A DNA stretch of 14,608 bases from Chloroflexota bacterium (GCA_012513595.1 JAAZBY010000131.1:1-14608); one strand, 5' to 3'. Counted from the first letter of the stretch, positions 1 to 9,030 are shown. Program-made: numbers and translations. Notes: a model not told the origin generated them from the sequence alone.

Positions 1-1
1 A

Positions 2-538
2 CGGGCCTTTACCAACCAGCTGCCCGAGGTGCTCGACCTGTTGGTGGGCGCGCTGCGGGCCGGCTACGGCCTCAACCAGGCGCTCGACACCCTGGTGGAC
101 CAGTTGGGCCCGCCGGCCTCCGATGAGTTCCGCCGCGTGACGCGGGGGGTCGGGCTGGGCCTGCCGGTGCAACAGGCGCTCAACAGCCTGGCCGAGCGCA
201 TCGACACCGAGGACGTGGGGCTGGTCGTCACGGCGATCAACGTCCAGTACGAGATGGGCGGCAACCTGGCCGAGATCCTCAGCACCATCTCGGACACGGT
301 GCGCGACCGCATCCGCATGAAGCAGGAGATCCGTACGTTGACGGCGCAACAGCGCTTCTCCGGCTACGTACTGGCCTTTTTGCCGATGGGCATGGCCCTG
401 ATCCTGACGCTGATCAGCCCGGACTATATCAAACCGCTGTTCGCCCCGGGCTGGATCCGCGTGCTGCCGGCGTTCGCCGTCTTTTTGCAGATCATCGGGT
501 TCATCGTCATCTCCAAGATCGTAGACATCGAGGTATGA
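2..538 (+). CDS. tadB: TadB-like inner-membrane platform protein of a Tad secretion system (5' end missing)
   Basis: The reading frame is open to the left edge, so this is the C-terminal 178 residues of a longer protein, not a gene starting at the GTG at 29. The visible part begins RAFTNQLPE and continues into LDLLVGALRAGYGLNQALD, the typical start of the T2SSF (GspF-like) domain of TadB. A helical cytoplasmic segment ends near QQRFSGY and is followed by two hydrophobic segments (about residues 119-139 and 151-172). The ending, a hydrophobic stretch followed by KIVDIEV, is usual for TadB. In the family, TadB and TadC form the inner-membrane platform on which the TadA ATPase acts to assemble Flp-type pili. 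Its TGA stop overlaps the start of the next gene (ATGA), indicating translational coupling. Family assignment is confident; the missing N-terminus would normally hold one or two TM helices. Confidence 0.9.
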   Translation, partial: RAFTNQLPEVLDLLVGALRAGYGLNQALDTLVDQLGPPASDEFRRVTRGVGLGLPVQQALNSLAERIDTEDVGLVVTAINVQYEMGGNLAEILSTISDTVRDRIRMKQEIRTLTAQQRFSGYVLAFLPMGMALILTLISPDYIKPLFAPGWIRVLPAFAVFLQIIGFIVISKIVDIEV

Positions 539-1524
539 TGCCGATCAGCATACCGTTCAGCATGCCGTTCCGCATACCCTGGGCCCTGCCGGACAGTCAG
601 GCCCCCTACGCCGCGCTCCTGTTCGGCGGCCTGGTGGGGCTGACCGTGGTGCTGCTCTGGATGGCGTTCCGGCCGTCGCGGCCCAAGAGCGTGGATAGCC
701 AGCGCATGGCCGCCTACCTGCAGCGCCCGGACGTCCTGGAGGAGGAGCTGCTGAGCCAGTCTTTCCAGACGCGCGTGCTGGCGCCGGCCTTCCGCAAGGT
801 GCTGCGCTCGCTGGCGCGCATGGCGCCGCAGGGGAATATCGAGCAGTCTCGTGAGATGCTCGTGCAGGCGGGCAGCCCCATGGGCCTGACCGTGATGGAC
901 TATCTGGGGATGCGCATCCTGGCGGCGGCGCTGTTCGGCGGCGGGTTCTTTGTCCTGTCGGGGGCGCGCGGGGAACTGATCGTCGTGGCGCGGAACGCTT
1001 TCCTGCTGGCCTTCGTGGGGTATTTCCTGCCGCTTCTGTGGCTGCGGTCGGCCAAGAACCAGCGGCAGCGCCAGATCCAGCGTGCCCTGCCCGACGCCCT
1101 CGATATGCTGACCATCGGCGTGGAGGCCGGCCTGGGGTTCGAGTCGGCCATGATCCGCGTGGGCGACCAGTGGGACAACCCGCTGACGCGCGAGTTCCGC
1201 CGCGCCGTGGCTGAGATGCGCGTGGGCACCTCGCGCGAGGATTCGCTGCTCCGCATGGTGGAGCGCTGCGGCGTTGCCGACCTGCGCTCCTTTGTGGCGG
1301 TGCTGGTGCAGTCCAGCCGGCTGGGGGTGAGCATCGCCGAGGTGCTGCACGTCCAGGCGGATCAGATGCGCGTGCGGCGCCGGCTGCGCGCCGAGGAACA
1401 GGCCCACAAGGCCACGGTCAAGATGGTGTTCCCGCTGGTGCTGCTCATTTTCCCGGCGCTCTTCGTCGTGATCCTGGGCCCGGTGGTTCCCAGCCTTCTG
1501 CAATTCTTGGGCAGCTCGCTGTAG
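535..1524 (+). CDS. tadC: TadC-like inner-membrane platform protein
   Basis: This 329-residue protein has the TadC layout: a TM segment at about 26-45, a cytoplasmic stretch with basic and acidic helices, two TM segments at about 127-142 and 153-171, then a T2SSF domain from about 183 (RALPDALDMLTIGVEAGLGF) to a final TM at about 297-317. The PDALDMLTIGVEAGLG signature and the closing ILGP motif are characteristic of TadC. Its known role is to pair with TadB as the membrane platform of the Tad machine. The start is ATGATG at 535 or 538. The GAGG at 530-533 lies only 1 nt from the first ATG but 4 nt from the second, so 538 may be used. The overlap with the tadB stop points to coupled translation and equal stoichiometry. 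The length is normal and no key region is missing. Confidence 0.9.
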   Translation: MMPISIPFSMPFRIPWALPDSQAPYAALLFGGLVGLTVVLLWMAFRPSRPKSVDSQRMAAYLQRPDVLEEELLSQSFQTRVLAPAFRKVLRSLARMAPQGNIEQSREMLVQAGSPMGLTVMDYLGMRILAAALFGGGFFVLSGARGELIVVARNAFLLAFVGYFLPLLWLRSAKNQRQRQIQRALPDALDMLTIGVEAGLGFESAMIRVGDQWDNPLTREFRRAVAEMRVGTSREDSLLRMVERCGVADLRSFVAVLVQSSRLGVSIAEVLHVQADQMRVRRRLRAEEQAHKATVKMVFPLVLLIFPALFVVILGPVVPSLLQFLGSSL

Positions 1525-1560
1525 GCGTGCGGCGCCCTTCACTTGAGACGGACAGGTGCC

Positions 1561-3483
1561 ATGTTTGATGCGGAAGCCAACGTTCGCGATGACCCCCGCT
1601 ACCGCGAGGGGCTCGGACATATGCAGGCGGCGCGCTGGTCCAAGGCGATCGAGTGCTTTCTCCTGCTGACCCGGGACTTTCCCGATTCGGCCCTGGCGCA
1701 GCACGCCCTGGGTGAGGCGCAGTTCAAGGCCGACCTGGACTCGCGGACCTCGGTGCGGCCGGTGACGGTCAGCTCTGGCGTGGCGCGCAAGTGGGTCCTG
1801 CGCGTGGCGCTGGTGTTGGTGCTGGCGGTGGTCGTGTGGCAGGGGCTGCCCCTGGTCACCAACCGGCTGGTGCCGGCCATCCGCACCATGCAGCTGACGC
1901 GTGAGGTGGACGACCTGCTGGCGGCCGGCAACAAGGCGCTGGAGGCCAGATCGCTGGACGCCGCCGAGGAGCACTATAGCGGCATCCTGGCGCGGGTGGG
2001 CAACTACCCGCTGGGTGAGGGGCAGGCCAACCCCTTCGCCCGGCAGGTGTCGGTGGCCGAGGACGGCCTGCAGCAGATCGCCTTCCAGCGCGAGATCGCC
2101 GCACTCTACGAACAGGGCCTGCTCTTGCAGGAACAGGGCAACGTGCGCGCTGCGCTTGACGCGATGCGCCAGGTGCAGGCCCGCTTTCCCGACTATCAGG
2201 ACGTCGCCGAGCGCGTGGCCGAGATGAGCCGCGCCGTGGACCTCGAAGACCTCTTTACCGATGCGGAGACCAAACGCCAGGCCGGCCTGTACGTGGAGGC
2301 GCTGCAGGCCTACCTGAACATCCGCGCCACGAACCTCTCTTACCGGCGCGAGATGGTCACCAGCCGCCTGTTCGAGCTCTACCTGGCGGCGGGCAAGCAG
2401 GTCATGCGCACGGCAGCGCCCGAGCGGGACGTGCGCGAGGTATACGCCGAGGCGCAGACCTACTTTCGTGAGGCGCTGAGCCTGCAGCCGCGCTCTCAGG
2501 AAGTGGCCGACGAACAGGCCCTGGCGGAGGCCTACCAGGCCGCCGAGAAGGTATATTACGAGGCCCAGTGGGCCGACGCGGTGGCCCAGCTAGGCGCCGT
2601 GTACGACGCTGCCCCCGACTATCTCGGCGGGCGCCTGGTTGAGATGCTGTACGACGCGCTGGTGCGCCGCGCCGACGAGCTGCGTGAGGCGGGCGATACC
2701 TACGGCGCCTACGCCTTGTACGAGCGCGCCGCGGGGCTGCCCGCCTCCGACACGAGCCTGGCGCAGGCGGGCCAGGCGGCCATCGACGCGCTGGCGCTGC
2801 CCACGCCGACGCGGTCGCCCACCGCGGTGCCGACCGCTACGCCCGTCCCGACGGCCCGCCCGACCGGGGCCAGCGGCCCCGCCGCTGGCGCTGGCCCCAC
2901 GCCCACGCCGACGGCCATGCCGCTGAGCGCCTACCGCGGCAAGATCGTCTTCCTGTCTGACCAGCCTGGCCAGACGGGCCTCTGGGTGATGAGCCCCGAC
3001 GGCTCGGGCCGCCAGTACCTGGGCAACTCGCAGGAGCTGTACACCCAGCACGCCCAGCTGGTGGCCAGCTACCGCTACGCGCCGAGCGGGCAGCGGGCTT
3101 TTGTGAAGAACGACGAGGCCGGTACCGCGCAGATTTGGGTCGCGGCAGCGGGCGGGGAGCGCCAGGTCACCCGGCTCACCGGCCTGTGCTACGACCCGGC
3201 CTGGTCGCCCAACGGCACGCAGATCGTGTTCGTGAGTGAAGCCTCCGTTAGCGACGACATCTGGGTGACCTACGCCGAGAACGGCGAGCCGACCAACCTC
3301 ACGCCGGCGAGCGGCTCGTGGGAAAAGCACCCCTCCTGGTCGCCGGATGGCTCGCGGATCGTATTCTGGTCCAGCCGGGCCGGCCCGCAACAGATCTTTA
3401 CCATGGCGGCGGCCGTCGGCGCCGCTGCGAGCAACATCAGCAACACGACCTGGAACGAGTACGACCCCGTGTGGGTGCGCTGA
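1561..3483 (+). CDS. Membrane-anchored TPR protein with Pro/Thr linker and C-terminal TolB-like beta-propeller
   Basis: The product has 640 residues. Residues 1-78 include a TPR-like helical pair (YREGLGHMQAARWSKAIECF). One TM helix follows at about 79-100, then helical repeats from about 110 to 410 with several TPR-like pairs (for example 331-350 and 372-392). A low-complexity linker rich in Pro, Thr and Ala spans about 413-455. The C-terminus (about 460-640) has four PD40/TolB-type blades, visible as LWVMSPDGS, IWVAAAGG, AWSPNGTQIVF and SWSPDGSRIVFWSS. Topology is inferred as N-terminus inside, repeats and propeller outside. Its place between tadC and tadA suggests a TadD-like assembly or sensing part, but the propeller is not standard for TadD. 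The ATG at 1561 is preferred over a TTG at 1543 because the protein-like sequence begins there. Four blades are few for a closed propeller, so it may be a partial one. Exact role unknown. Confidence 0.75.
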   Translation: MFDAEANVRDDPRYREGLGHMQAARWSKAIECFLLLTRDFPDSALAQHALGEAQFKADLDSRTSVRPVTVSSGVARKWVLRVALVLVLAVVVWQGLPLVTNRLVPAIRTMQLTREVDDLLAAGNKALEARSLDAAEEHYSGILARVGNYPLGEGQANPFARQVSVAEDGLQQIAFQREIAALYEQGLLLQEQGNVRAALDAMRQVQARFPDYQDVAERVAEMSRAVDLEDLFTDAETKRQAGLYVEALQAYLNIRATNLSYRREMVTSRLFELYLAAGKQVMRTAAPERDVREVYAEAQTYFREALSLQPRSQEVADEQALAEAYQAAEKVYYEAQWADAVAQLGAVYDAAPDYLGGRLVEMLYDALVRRADELREAGDTYGAYALYERAAGLPASDTSLAQAGQAAIDALALPTPTRSPTAVPTATPVPTARPTGASGPAAGAGPTPTPTAMPLSAYRGKIVFLSDQPGQTGLWVMSPDGSGRQYLGNSQELYTQHAQLVASYRYAPSGQRAFVKNDEAGTAQIWVAAAGGERQVTRLTGLCYDPAWSPNGTQIVFVSEASVSDDIWVTYAENGEPTNLTPASGSWEKHPSWSPDGSRIVFWSSRAGPQQIFTMAAAVGAAASNISNTTWNEYDPVWVR

Positions 3484-3579
3484 GAGGCGGGCCCCGCGCC
3501 GCCCTCCGTGCCGCCGGGCGGTACCCCGATTGTTGACCGAGAGCCACCGCAAGGTGAGGCAGCGAAGGCAGGCGACATC

Positions 3580-4953
<1,374 letters not shown>

Positions 4954-4962
4954 GGAGTCGTC

Positions 4963-6021
4963 ATGGTCGAGATCATCTACCGCTCCACGTCCGGCGAAGA
5001 CTCGTCGGTCGAGCTCACCGGCCCGGCCAGCCTGGCGACGGTCCTCAACGAGTTTGAGGCCCAGAGCCTGGCCAAGGAGGGGGGGCGCTATACCTGGCTG
5101 CCCACGGGGTTTGACCCGCTCGACGACATTCTCAACGGGGGCTTGCTCCCTGGGCAGCTGATGGTCATCGGCGGGGGGTACGGCGTCGGCAAGACGATCT
5201 GGGGGCTGCAGGTGTCGCGCAATATCGTGCGCAGCGACCCCAAGCGGGCGGCCATCTATGTCTGCTATGAGCACGACCGGTCACACCTGCTGTCGCGCCT
5301 GTTGTGCCTCGAGTCGGCCGAGCTGGGCAACGACCCAGACGGCGGCCTGACCCTGCGGCGCCTGGGGCAGATCGCCGCCACCGGCGACCCCAAGGAGGGC
5401 CTGGTCACCAAGCTGCGCAAGATGCCGCGCTACGCGCCCGTGCTCGACGAGATCGAGAGTTACGCCAACCGGCTGATCCTGGTCAAGGCCAGCGGGGTGC
5501 ACTCGTCACTGGAACAGATCCGTGACTGGTGCTACTCGATGCTTGAGACGGGACCACAGCAGTTGCTGCTGGTGGTGGACTATTTGCAAAAGATCCCGGT
5601 GGATCGGCGCAGCCTGGGGCCCGATATTGAAGATACCACCTACCTGACCCAGAACCTCAAAGAACTGGCCATGACCACCGGCTCCTACGTGATCGCGCTG
5701 GCCGCCTCGGACCGCGCCGGCCTGCAGGCCACCCGCATGCGCTTTGAGGACCTGCGCGGCAGCTCGGCCCTGCAGTACGAGGCCGATATCGGCATGATCT
5801 TTAACAACAAGTTCTCCATCGTCAGCCGAGATCACATGGTCTACAACCCCACCCAGGCGGAGACCATGCGCAACTGGGTCATCATGACGCTGGAAAAGAA
5901 CCGCGCCGGCCGTAACGCGGTGGACGTCGAGTTCCCGCTGGATTCGGCGCACTTTCGCATCATCCCGCAGGGGCGCTTTGTGCGAGAGCGCCTCGTGGAC
6001 GACCGGGTAACCCTCCAGTAG
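4963..6021 (+). CDS. DnaB-C/KaiC-like RecA-fold ATPase associated with the Tad operon
   Basis: The 352-residue protein resembles the C-terminal motor domain of DnaB helicase without the DnaB N-terminal domain. It starts with a short unique segment (1-44). Then come LPTGFDPLDDILNGGLLPGQ (46-65), the usual DnaB/RadA/KaiC entry motif, Walker A GGYGVGKT (71-78), YEHD with a candidate catalytic Glu at 103, Walker B LLLVVDY with D206 followed by LQKIP, the RGSSALQYEADIGMIF segment (265-280), and EKNRAGRNA (311-319), which matches the lysine/arginine-finger region of DnaB. Catalysis therefore looks intact. A GGAG site lies 5 nt before the ATG, which follows the tadA stop by 9 nt, so it is co-expressed with the motor. 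In many Tad loci a MinD-like TadZ is the extra ATPase; this one could fill a similar positional or regulatory role, but that is inference. A DNA-related function is equally possible. Confidence 0.85.
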   Translation: MVEIIYRSTSGEDSSVELTGPASLATVLNEFEAQSLAKEGGRYTWLPTGFDPLDDILNGGLLPGQLMVIGGGYGVGKTIWGLQVSRNIVRSDPKRAAIYVCYEHDRSHLLSRLLCLESAELGNDPDGGLTLRRLGQIAATGDPKEGLVTKLRKMPRYAPVLDEIESYANRLILVKASGVHSSLEQIRDWCYSMLETGPQQLLLVVDYLQKIPVDRRSLGPDIEDTTYLTQNLKELAMTTGSYVIALAASDRAGLQATRMRFEDLRGSSALQYEADIGMIFNNKFSIVSRDHMVYNPTQAETMRNWVIMTLEKNRAGRNAVDVEFPLDSAHFRIIPQGRFVRERLVDDRVTLQ

Positions 6022-6034
6022 GAAGGGCACGGCT

Positions 6035-7840
6035 ATGGCAGAGCTTCTGGTAGCGAACGGGCTGATCTCCGGGAACGTCCTGGCGGCGACCCTCAGCGTG
6101 GCGCTGACCGGCGAGTACCAGGTCATCTCGGAGCCCAAGGTGCGCGGGCAGCCGCTGGACGCCGTCGTAGTTGGCCCGCAGGGGCTGTTCGTGCTGCGCG
6201 CGCTGGACTGGCGGGGCGAGGTAATCCTCTCGCAGCGCGGTGCCTGGAGCGAGCGCCTGCCCGACGGGCGCCAGGTGGCCCACCCCAGCCCCACCATTGA
6301 CATGGCCGCCGGCACGCGGGCGCTGCGCGCCTTCCTGGCGGACGAGGACATCCGCGGGGAGGTCGACGTCCGGCATTTCGTCGTCTTTACCGATCCGGAC
6401 GTGACCATAACGGGCGCTGCTCCTCCCGGCGTGCAGGTGTTGCGCAACGATGATGTGGCCCCCATCATCGTCGCCCAGGCCGCCACTCCCAACCGGGGCC
6501 TGCCCGATGCCGAAGTGCGGCACGCCCTGGCCGAGGCGCTCGCCGAGGGGCGGCTGGGCATCCGCGAGCGCGCTGCGCAGCCCTTTGTGTTCCGCTCCAG
6601 CGGGGTTCTGGGGCTGCGCCGCAAGATGTGGACGATCGAAGAGGCCGTGCGGCACATGGACCGCAACCCCGAGGATGGCATCGCCCACCTGCGTAACGGC
6701 ACCCTGGTCCGTTGGCTGGAGGAGAACAACGCCCCGCACCTGGCCGAGATGGCCCGCGAGTGCATGCGGGCGCACCCGAACGACATGCGCGCCGCTTTGG
6801 AAGAGTACCTCCTGTCCACCGGCCTGGTGGAACGGCCGCGCCTGACGGCCAGCCCCAGCAGGGTCAAGCTGGGGTACGTTCTGTCGGGGCAGTCGGCGCG
6901 TACCGAGCTGCGCATTCGCCGGGGGCGGGGTCGTGGCTACCTGTATGGGGCGCTCCGCCCGCGCGAGACCTGGCTGCGCGTGTTGCCCGCCAATATCGAC
7001 AAGGGAACGCTCCTGACCACGGTCAGCGTGGAGACGGAAGGGCTGCTGATCACCCGTTACCGGACGGCGATCGACGTCGTGTCCAGCGCCTCGGAGCAGC
7101 CCATCTCCATCCCCGTGGACGTGCAGGTGATGCCGATGCCCTCGCGCACCAACCGGGCCGTGGTGCGCCCGCTGGTGGGCGGCATCCTGGCGGCGATACT
7201 CGGCGTTGGCGTGGGGCTGATGGCCAACCGCATCGGCGCGCCGACGCCGTTCCCCGCCACTCTGGCCGCGCACGGCTTCTCACCGATGGCCTTCTGGCCG
7301 ACGGTGGCCGGGCTCTTCTGGTTCGTGCTGGGGGTGATCCGCGGCGCCCGGCAGGCGCCGGCCTGGCCGATCCCCTATGCCCTGATGCGCTGGGTGCTGC
7401 GCACCCTCTTCTGGGCGGTGTCGCTGGTGGGGTTGGCCGTCATCGTGCTGTGGTCTGGGCAGCAGTTCGCCGCGGAGGCAGGCCTCACGCTGATGGAGAG
7501 CCGCCAGTTCCTGGTGTTGGCACTGGCGCTGTGCCTGTCAGCCCTGCCGGGGACCGTCGGAGAGAACCAGTCGGCGCGGGCCACGCAGGAAGGCAACCTG
7601 GACAGCCTGGCCCGGCTGGCGCAGCGCCCCTCGATGATCGGCGGGCTGGCGCTCATCCTCCTCCTGGTCGCCGTGGTCGGCGTGCGTGCCTTTGACGAGG
7701 CCCGCCGCGCCTACACCGAGAGCCCAGCGGTCGCCGAGGCCCAGGAATGGATCAGCGAACGCTGGACCGTCTGGGAGCAGGGCCTCAGCAACGCGGTCGA
7801 CGACGTGTTGTTGCGCTACTATGAGGAGCGCGCCCGCTAG
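6035..7840 (+). CDS. Degenerate NERD-like domain protein with beta-sandwich and five C-terminal TM segments
   Basis: The product has 601 residues in three parts. The first (about 15-150) looks like a NERD fold: GEYQVIS, then LDAVVVGPQGLFVL and a Trp near 71. The usual acidic/lysine pair of the ExK motif is replaced (R55 and L57 in FVLRALDW), so nuclease activity is doubtful. The second part (about 198-370) has a helical segment (MWTIEEAVRHMDRNPEDG, then WLEENNAPHLAEMA) and a beta-rich, probably Ig-like domain with LGYVLSGQ, GRGYLYGAL and the ending PISIPVDVQV. The third part has hydrophobic segments at about 380-399, 418-434, 455-473, 490-507 and 534-551. The AGGAAGG 7 nt or so before the ATG supports the start. 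It follows the DnaB-like gene by 13 nt. I cannot name the family. It may be a membrane partner of the Tad machine, judged from position only. Confidence 0.65.
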   Translation: MAELLVANGLISGNVLAATLSVALTGEYQVISEPKVRGQPLDAVVVGPQGLFVLRALDWRGEVILSQRGAWSERLPDGRQVAHPSPTIDMAAGTRALRAFLADEDIRGEVDVRHFVVFTDPDVTITGAAPPGVQVLRNDDVAPIIVAQAATPNRGLPDAEVRHALAEALAEGRLGIRERAAQPFVFRSSGVLGLRRKMWTIEEAVRHMDRNPEDGIAHLRNGTLVRWLEENNAPHLAEMARECMRAHPNDMRAALEEYLLSTGLVERPRLTASPSRVKLGYVLSGQSARTELRIRRGRGRGYLYGALRPRETWLRVLPANIDKGTLLTTVSVETEGLLITRYRTAIDVVSSASEQPISIPVDVQVMPMPSRTNRAVVRPLVGGILAAILGVGVGLMANRIGAPTPFPATLAAHGFSPMAFWPTVAGLFWFVLGVIRGARQAPAWPIPYALMRWVLRTLFWAVSLVGLAVIVLWSGQQFAAEAGLTLMESRQFLVLALALCLSALPGTVGENQSARATQEGNLDSLARLAQRPSMIGGLALILLLVAVVGVRAFDEARRAYTESPAVAEAQEWISERWTVWEQGLSNAVDDVLLRYYEERAR

Positions 7841-7860
7841 ATGGCCGTTTGAGGCCTGAC

Positions 7861-7893
7861 AGTGCCCGTACCGGAAGGGCCGGTGCGGGCACT
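7861..7893 (+). promoter_or_regulatory. 14-bp stem-loop between the NERD-like gene and the prepilin peptidase gene
   Basis: The left arm AGTGCCCGTACCGG (7861-7874) pairs over all 14 positions with CCGGTGCGGGCACT (7880-7893), with one T-G wobble and the 5-nt loop AAGGG. It begins 20 nt after the stop of the upstream gene. No T-run follows, so it is a weak candidate for intrinsic termination. An RNA-stability or processing element that separates expression of the peptidase from the upstream genes is as likely. It covers the possible GTG start at 7862, which argues for the downstream start of the peptidase. Confidence 0.7.
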
Positions 7894-7902
7894 GCGCGTG
7901 AG

Positions 7903-7908
7903 AAGGAG
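7903..7908 (+). promoter_or_regulatory. Ribosome binding site that decides the peptidase start
   Basis: AAGGAG lies 10 nt before the GTG at 7919 and 16 nt before the ATG at 7925. No comparable site precedes the in-frame GTG at 7862, which is also buried in the hairpin at 7861-7893. Confidence 0.6.
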
Positions 7909-7918
7909 CAGACGCAGC

Positions 7919-8551
7919 GTGCCGATGGTCTTGGGGGGCATTCTGGGCGGCGTGGGCGGCCTGGCCGCGGGCTTGGTGGTTGGGTGGCTCTTGCCGCACT
8001 ACGGAGATACTCCCCCGAGCGACTCGCCTGCCTGGCGCAGGGCGGTGGGCCTGGCGGCGCTTGGCGCGGCCCTCCTGGGGGGTTACGCCGGCTGGCGCGT
8101 GGGTGGCTGGGGGACGCCCCTGTCGGCGGCGGTGGTGACGGGCATCTGCTTGGCCGTGAGCGTGATCGACCTGCGCGTGCGGCGCATTCCCAACGTCCTG
8201 GTTGGTGCCCTGGCGGCATGGGCGCTGGTGCAGACGCTGTTCCTGCCAGGGCCCGCCCTCCCAGAGGCGCTGATGGGGGCCCTGGCCAGCGGTGGCGCGT
8301 TCGCGCTCCTCTTCATCCTGGGGCGCGGGGCGATGGGCGCCGGCGACGTCAAGTTCATGGCGGCGGCGGGCCTGCTCTTGGGCTGGCCACTCATCGGGGT
8401 CGGGATGCTGTGGGGGATCATACTGGGGGGCCTGGCCGCGCTGTTCCTGCTGGCCACGCGGCGGGCCGGGCGCAAGGACCCCATGGCCTACGGCCCCTAC
8501 CTGGCGCTGGGCGTCTGGGCAGTCTGGGTGTGGCAGCACGTGCTCGTATAG
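7919..8551 (+). CDS. A24-family prepilin peptidase (TadV/CpaA type)
   Basis: The protein of about 210 residues is a polytopic aspartyl protease that trims the leader of type IV-like prepilins at the membrane. Both catalytic Asp motifs are visible: VIDLRVRRIPN with D84 and GAGDVKFMAAAG with D143, numbered from the GTG at 7919. Six to seven hydrophobic segments span the length. There is no N-terminal methyltransferase domain with Cys pairs, so it is the short CpaA/TadV-like form and not a PilD-type bifunctional enzyme. The start at GTG 7919 is chosen because AAGGAG precedes it at good spacing; the longer reading from GTG 7862 would begin inside a strong hairpin and add an Arg-rich tail with no hydrophobic content. 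ATG 7925 is an alternative. The position after the Tad genes fits processing of Flp prepilins, none of which is encoded in this window. Confidence 0.92.
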   Translation: MPMVLGGILGGVGGLAAGLVVGWLLPHYGDTPPSDSPAWRRAVGLAALGAALLGGYAGWRVGGWGTPLSAAVVTGICLAVSVIDLRVRRIPNVLVGALAAWALVQTLFLPGPALPEALMGALASGGAFALLFILGRGAMGAGDVKFMAAAGLLLGWPLIGVGMLWGIILGGLAALFLLATRRAGRKDPMAYGPYLALGVWAVWVWQHVLV

Positions 8552-8585
8552 CGAGCGCCCTCCTACAGCCGTGAGGGGTATGGCG

Positions 8586-8987
8586 ATGGGGATGACGACA
8601 AAGAACGGGGGGCCGCTGCGGGTGCATAACGCCACACGCGGCACCGAACTGGTTGACGACGGGCGCGTGGCCGACGACGTGCGGACGCGCCTGGTGGGCC
8701 TCATCGGCAGCCCCCCGCTTGAGCCGGGGCAGGGGCTGCTCATCGTGCCCTGCTCCTCGATCCACATGTTCTTCATGGGCTTTGCCATCGACGCCGTCTA
8801 TCTGGACGGCGATTGCCGCGTGGTGGGCCTCGACGAGGGGCTGCGCCCCTGGCGCATCGGCCGGCTGTTCCGCGGCGCGCGGTACGTGCTGGAGCTGCCG
8901 GTCGGCACGATCGCCTCGACCGGCACCCACCTGGGCGACAGGCTGGCCCTGGAGGGCTATGCCCTGGCGGGGGCGCCGCGCGGATAA
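8586..8987 (+). CDS. DUF192 family protein
   Basis: This 133-residue protein is a clear DUF192 member. It has the signature TRLVGLIGSPPLEPGQGLLI, then PCSSIHMFFMGFAIDAVYLD, then VVGLDEGLRPWR, and ends with a VLELPVGTIASTGTHLGD segment. The family has a small beta-rich fold with no agreed function. Many members are exported, but no signal peptide or membrane helix is visible here, so this one is probably cytoplasmic. Three in-frame ATGs lie close together (8580, 8586, 8592). GAGGGG at 8573-8578 leaves 7 nt to the one at 8586, which is therefore preferred. CCCTC at 8558-8562 could pair with GAGGG of this site and shield it weakly. The gene follows the peptidase by 34 nt and is probably the last of the operon. 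A functional link to the pilus is not shown. Confidence 0.88.
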   Translation: MGMTTKNGGPLRVHNATRGTELVDDGRVADDVRTRLVGLIGSPPLEPGQGLLIVPCSSIHMFFMGFAIDAVYLDGDCRVVGLDEGLRPWRIGRLFRGARYVLELPVGTIASTGTHLGDRLALEGYALAGAPRG

Positions 8988-9001
8988 ACAGTCAAGTCTC
9001 C

Positions 9002-9030
9002 TTGCCCGCGGGCGCATCTTGTGCTATCCT
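9002..9030 (+). promoter_or_regulatory. Probable promoter for the two-component genes
   Basis: TTGCCC (9002-9007) is followed after 17 nt by TATCCT (9025-9030), with a TG one base before the -10 box (extended -10). It lies 15 nt after the stop of the DUF192 gene and predicts a transcript start near 9037, so a reading frame start at 9021 could not be used. This supports the kinase start at GTG 9108. Confidence 0.55.

Noticed and set aside
424..1974. Long - strand open frame opposite tadB and tadC
   Set aside because: It lies wholly opposite two well-supported genes, has a His/Gln/Arg-rich composition typical of the reverse frame of GC-rich DNA, and shows no recognisable domain or ribosome binding site.
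5506..7273. Two overlapping long - strand frames opposite the DnaB-like and NERD-like genes
   Set aside because: Shadow frames of GC-rich coding DNA with no conserved motifs.
6712..7695. Long + strand frame inside the NERD-like gene
   Set aside because: Gly/Ala/Arg-rich out-of-frame reading; the overlapping frame has clear TM segments and a good ribosome binding site.
7849..8574. Alternative + strand frame over the peptidase gene
   Set aside because: The other frame holds both catalytic Asp motifs of the A24 family; this one has none.
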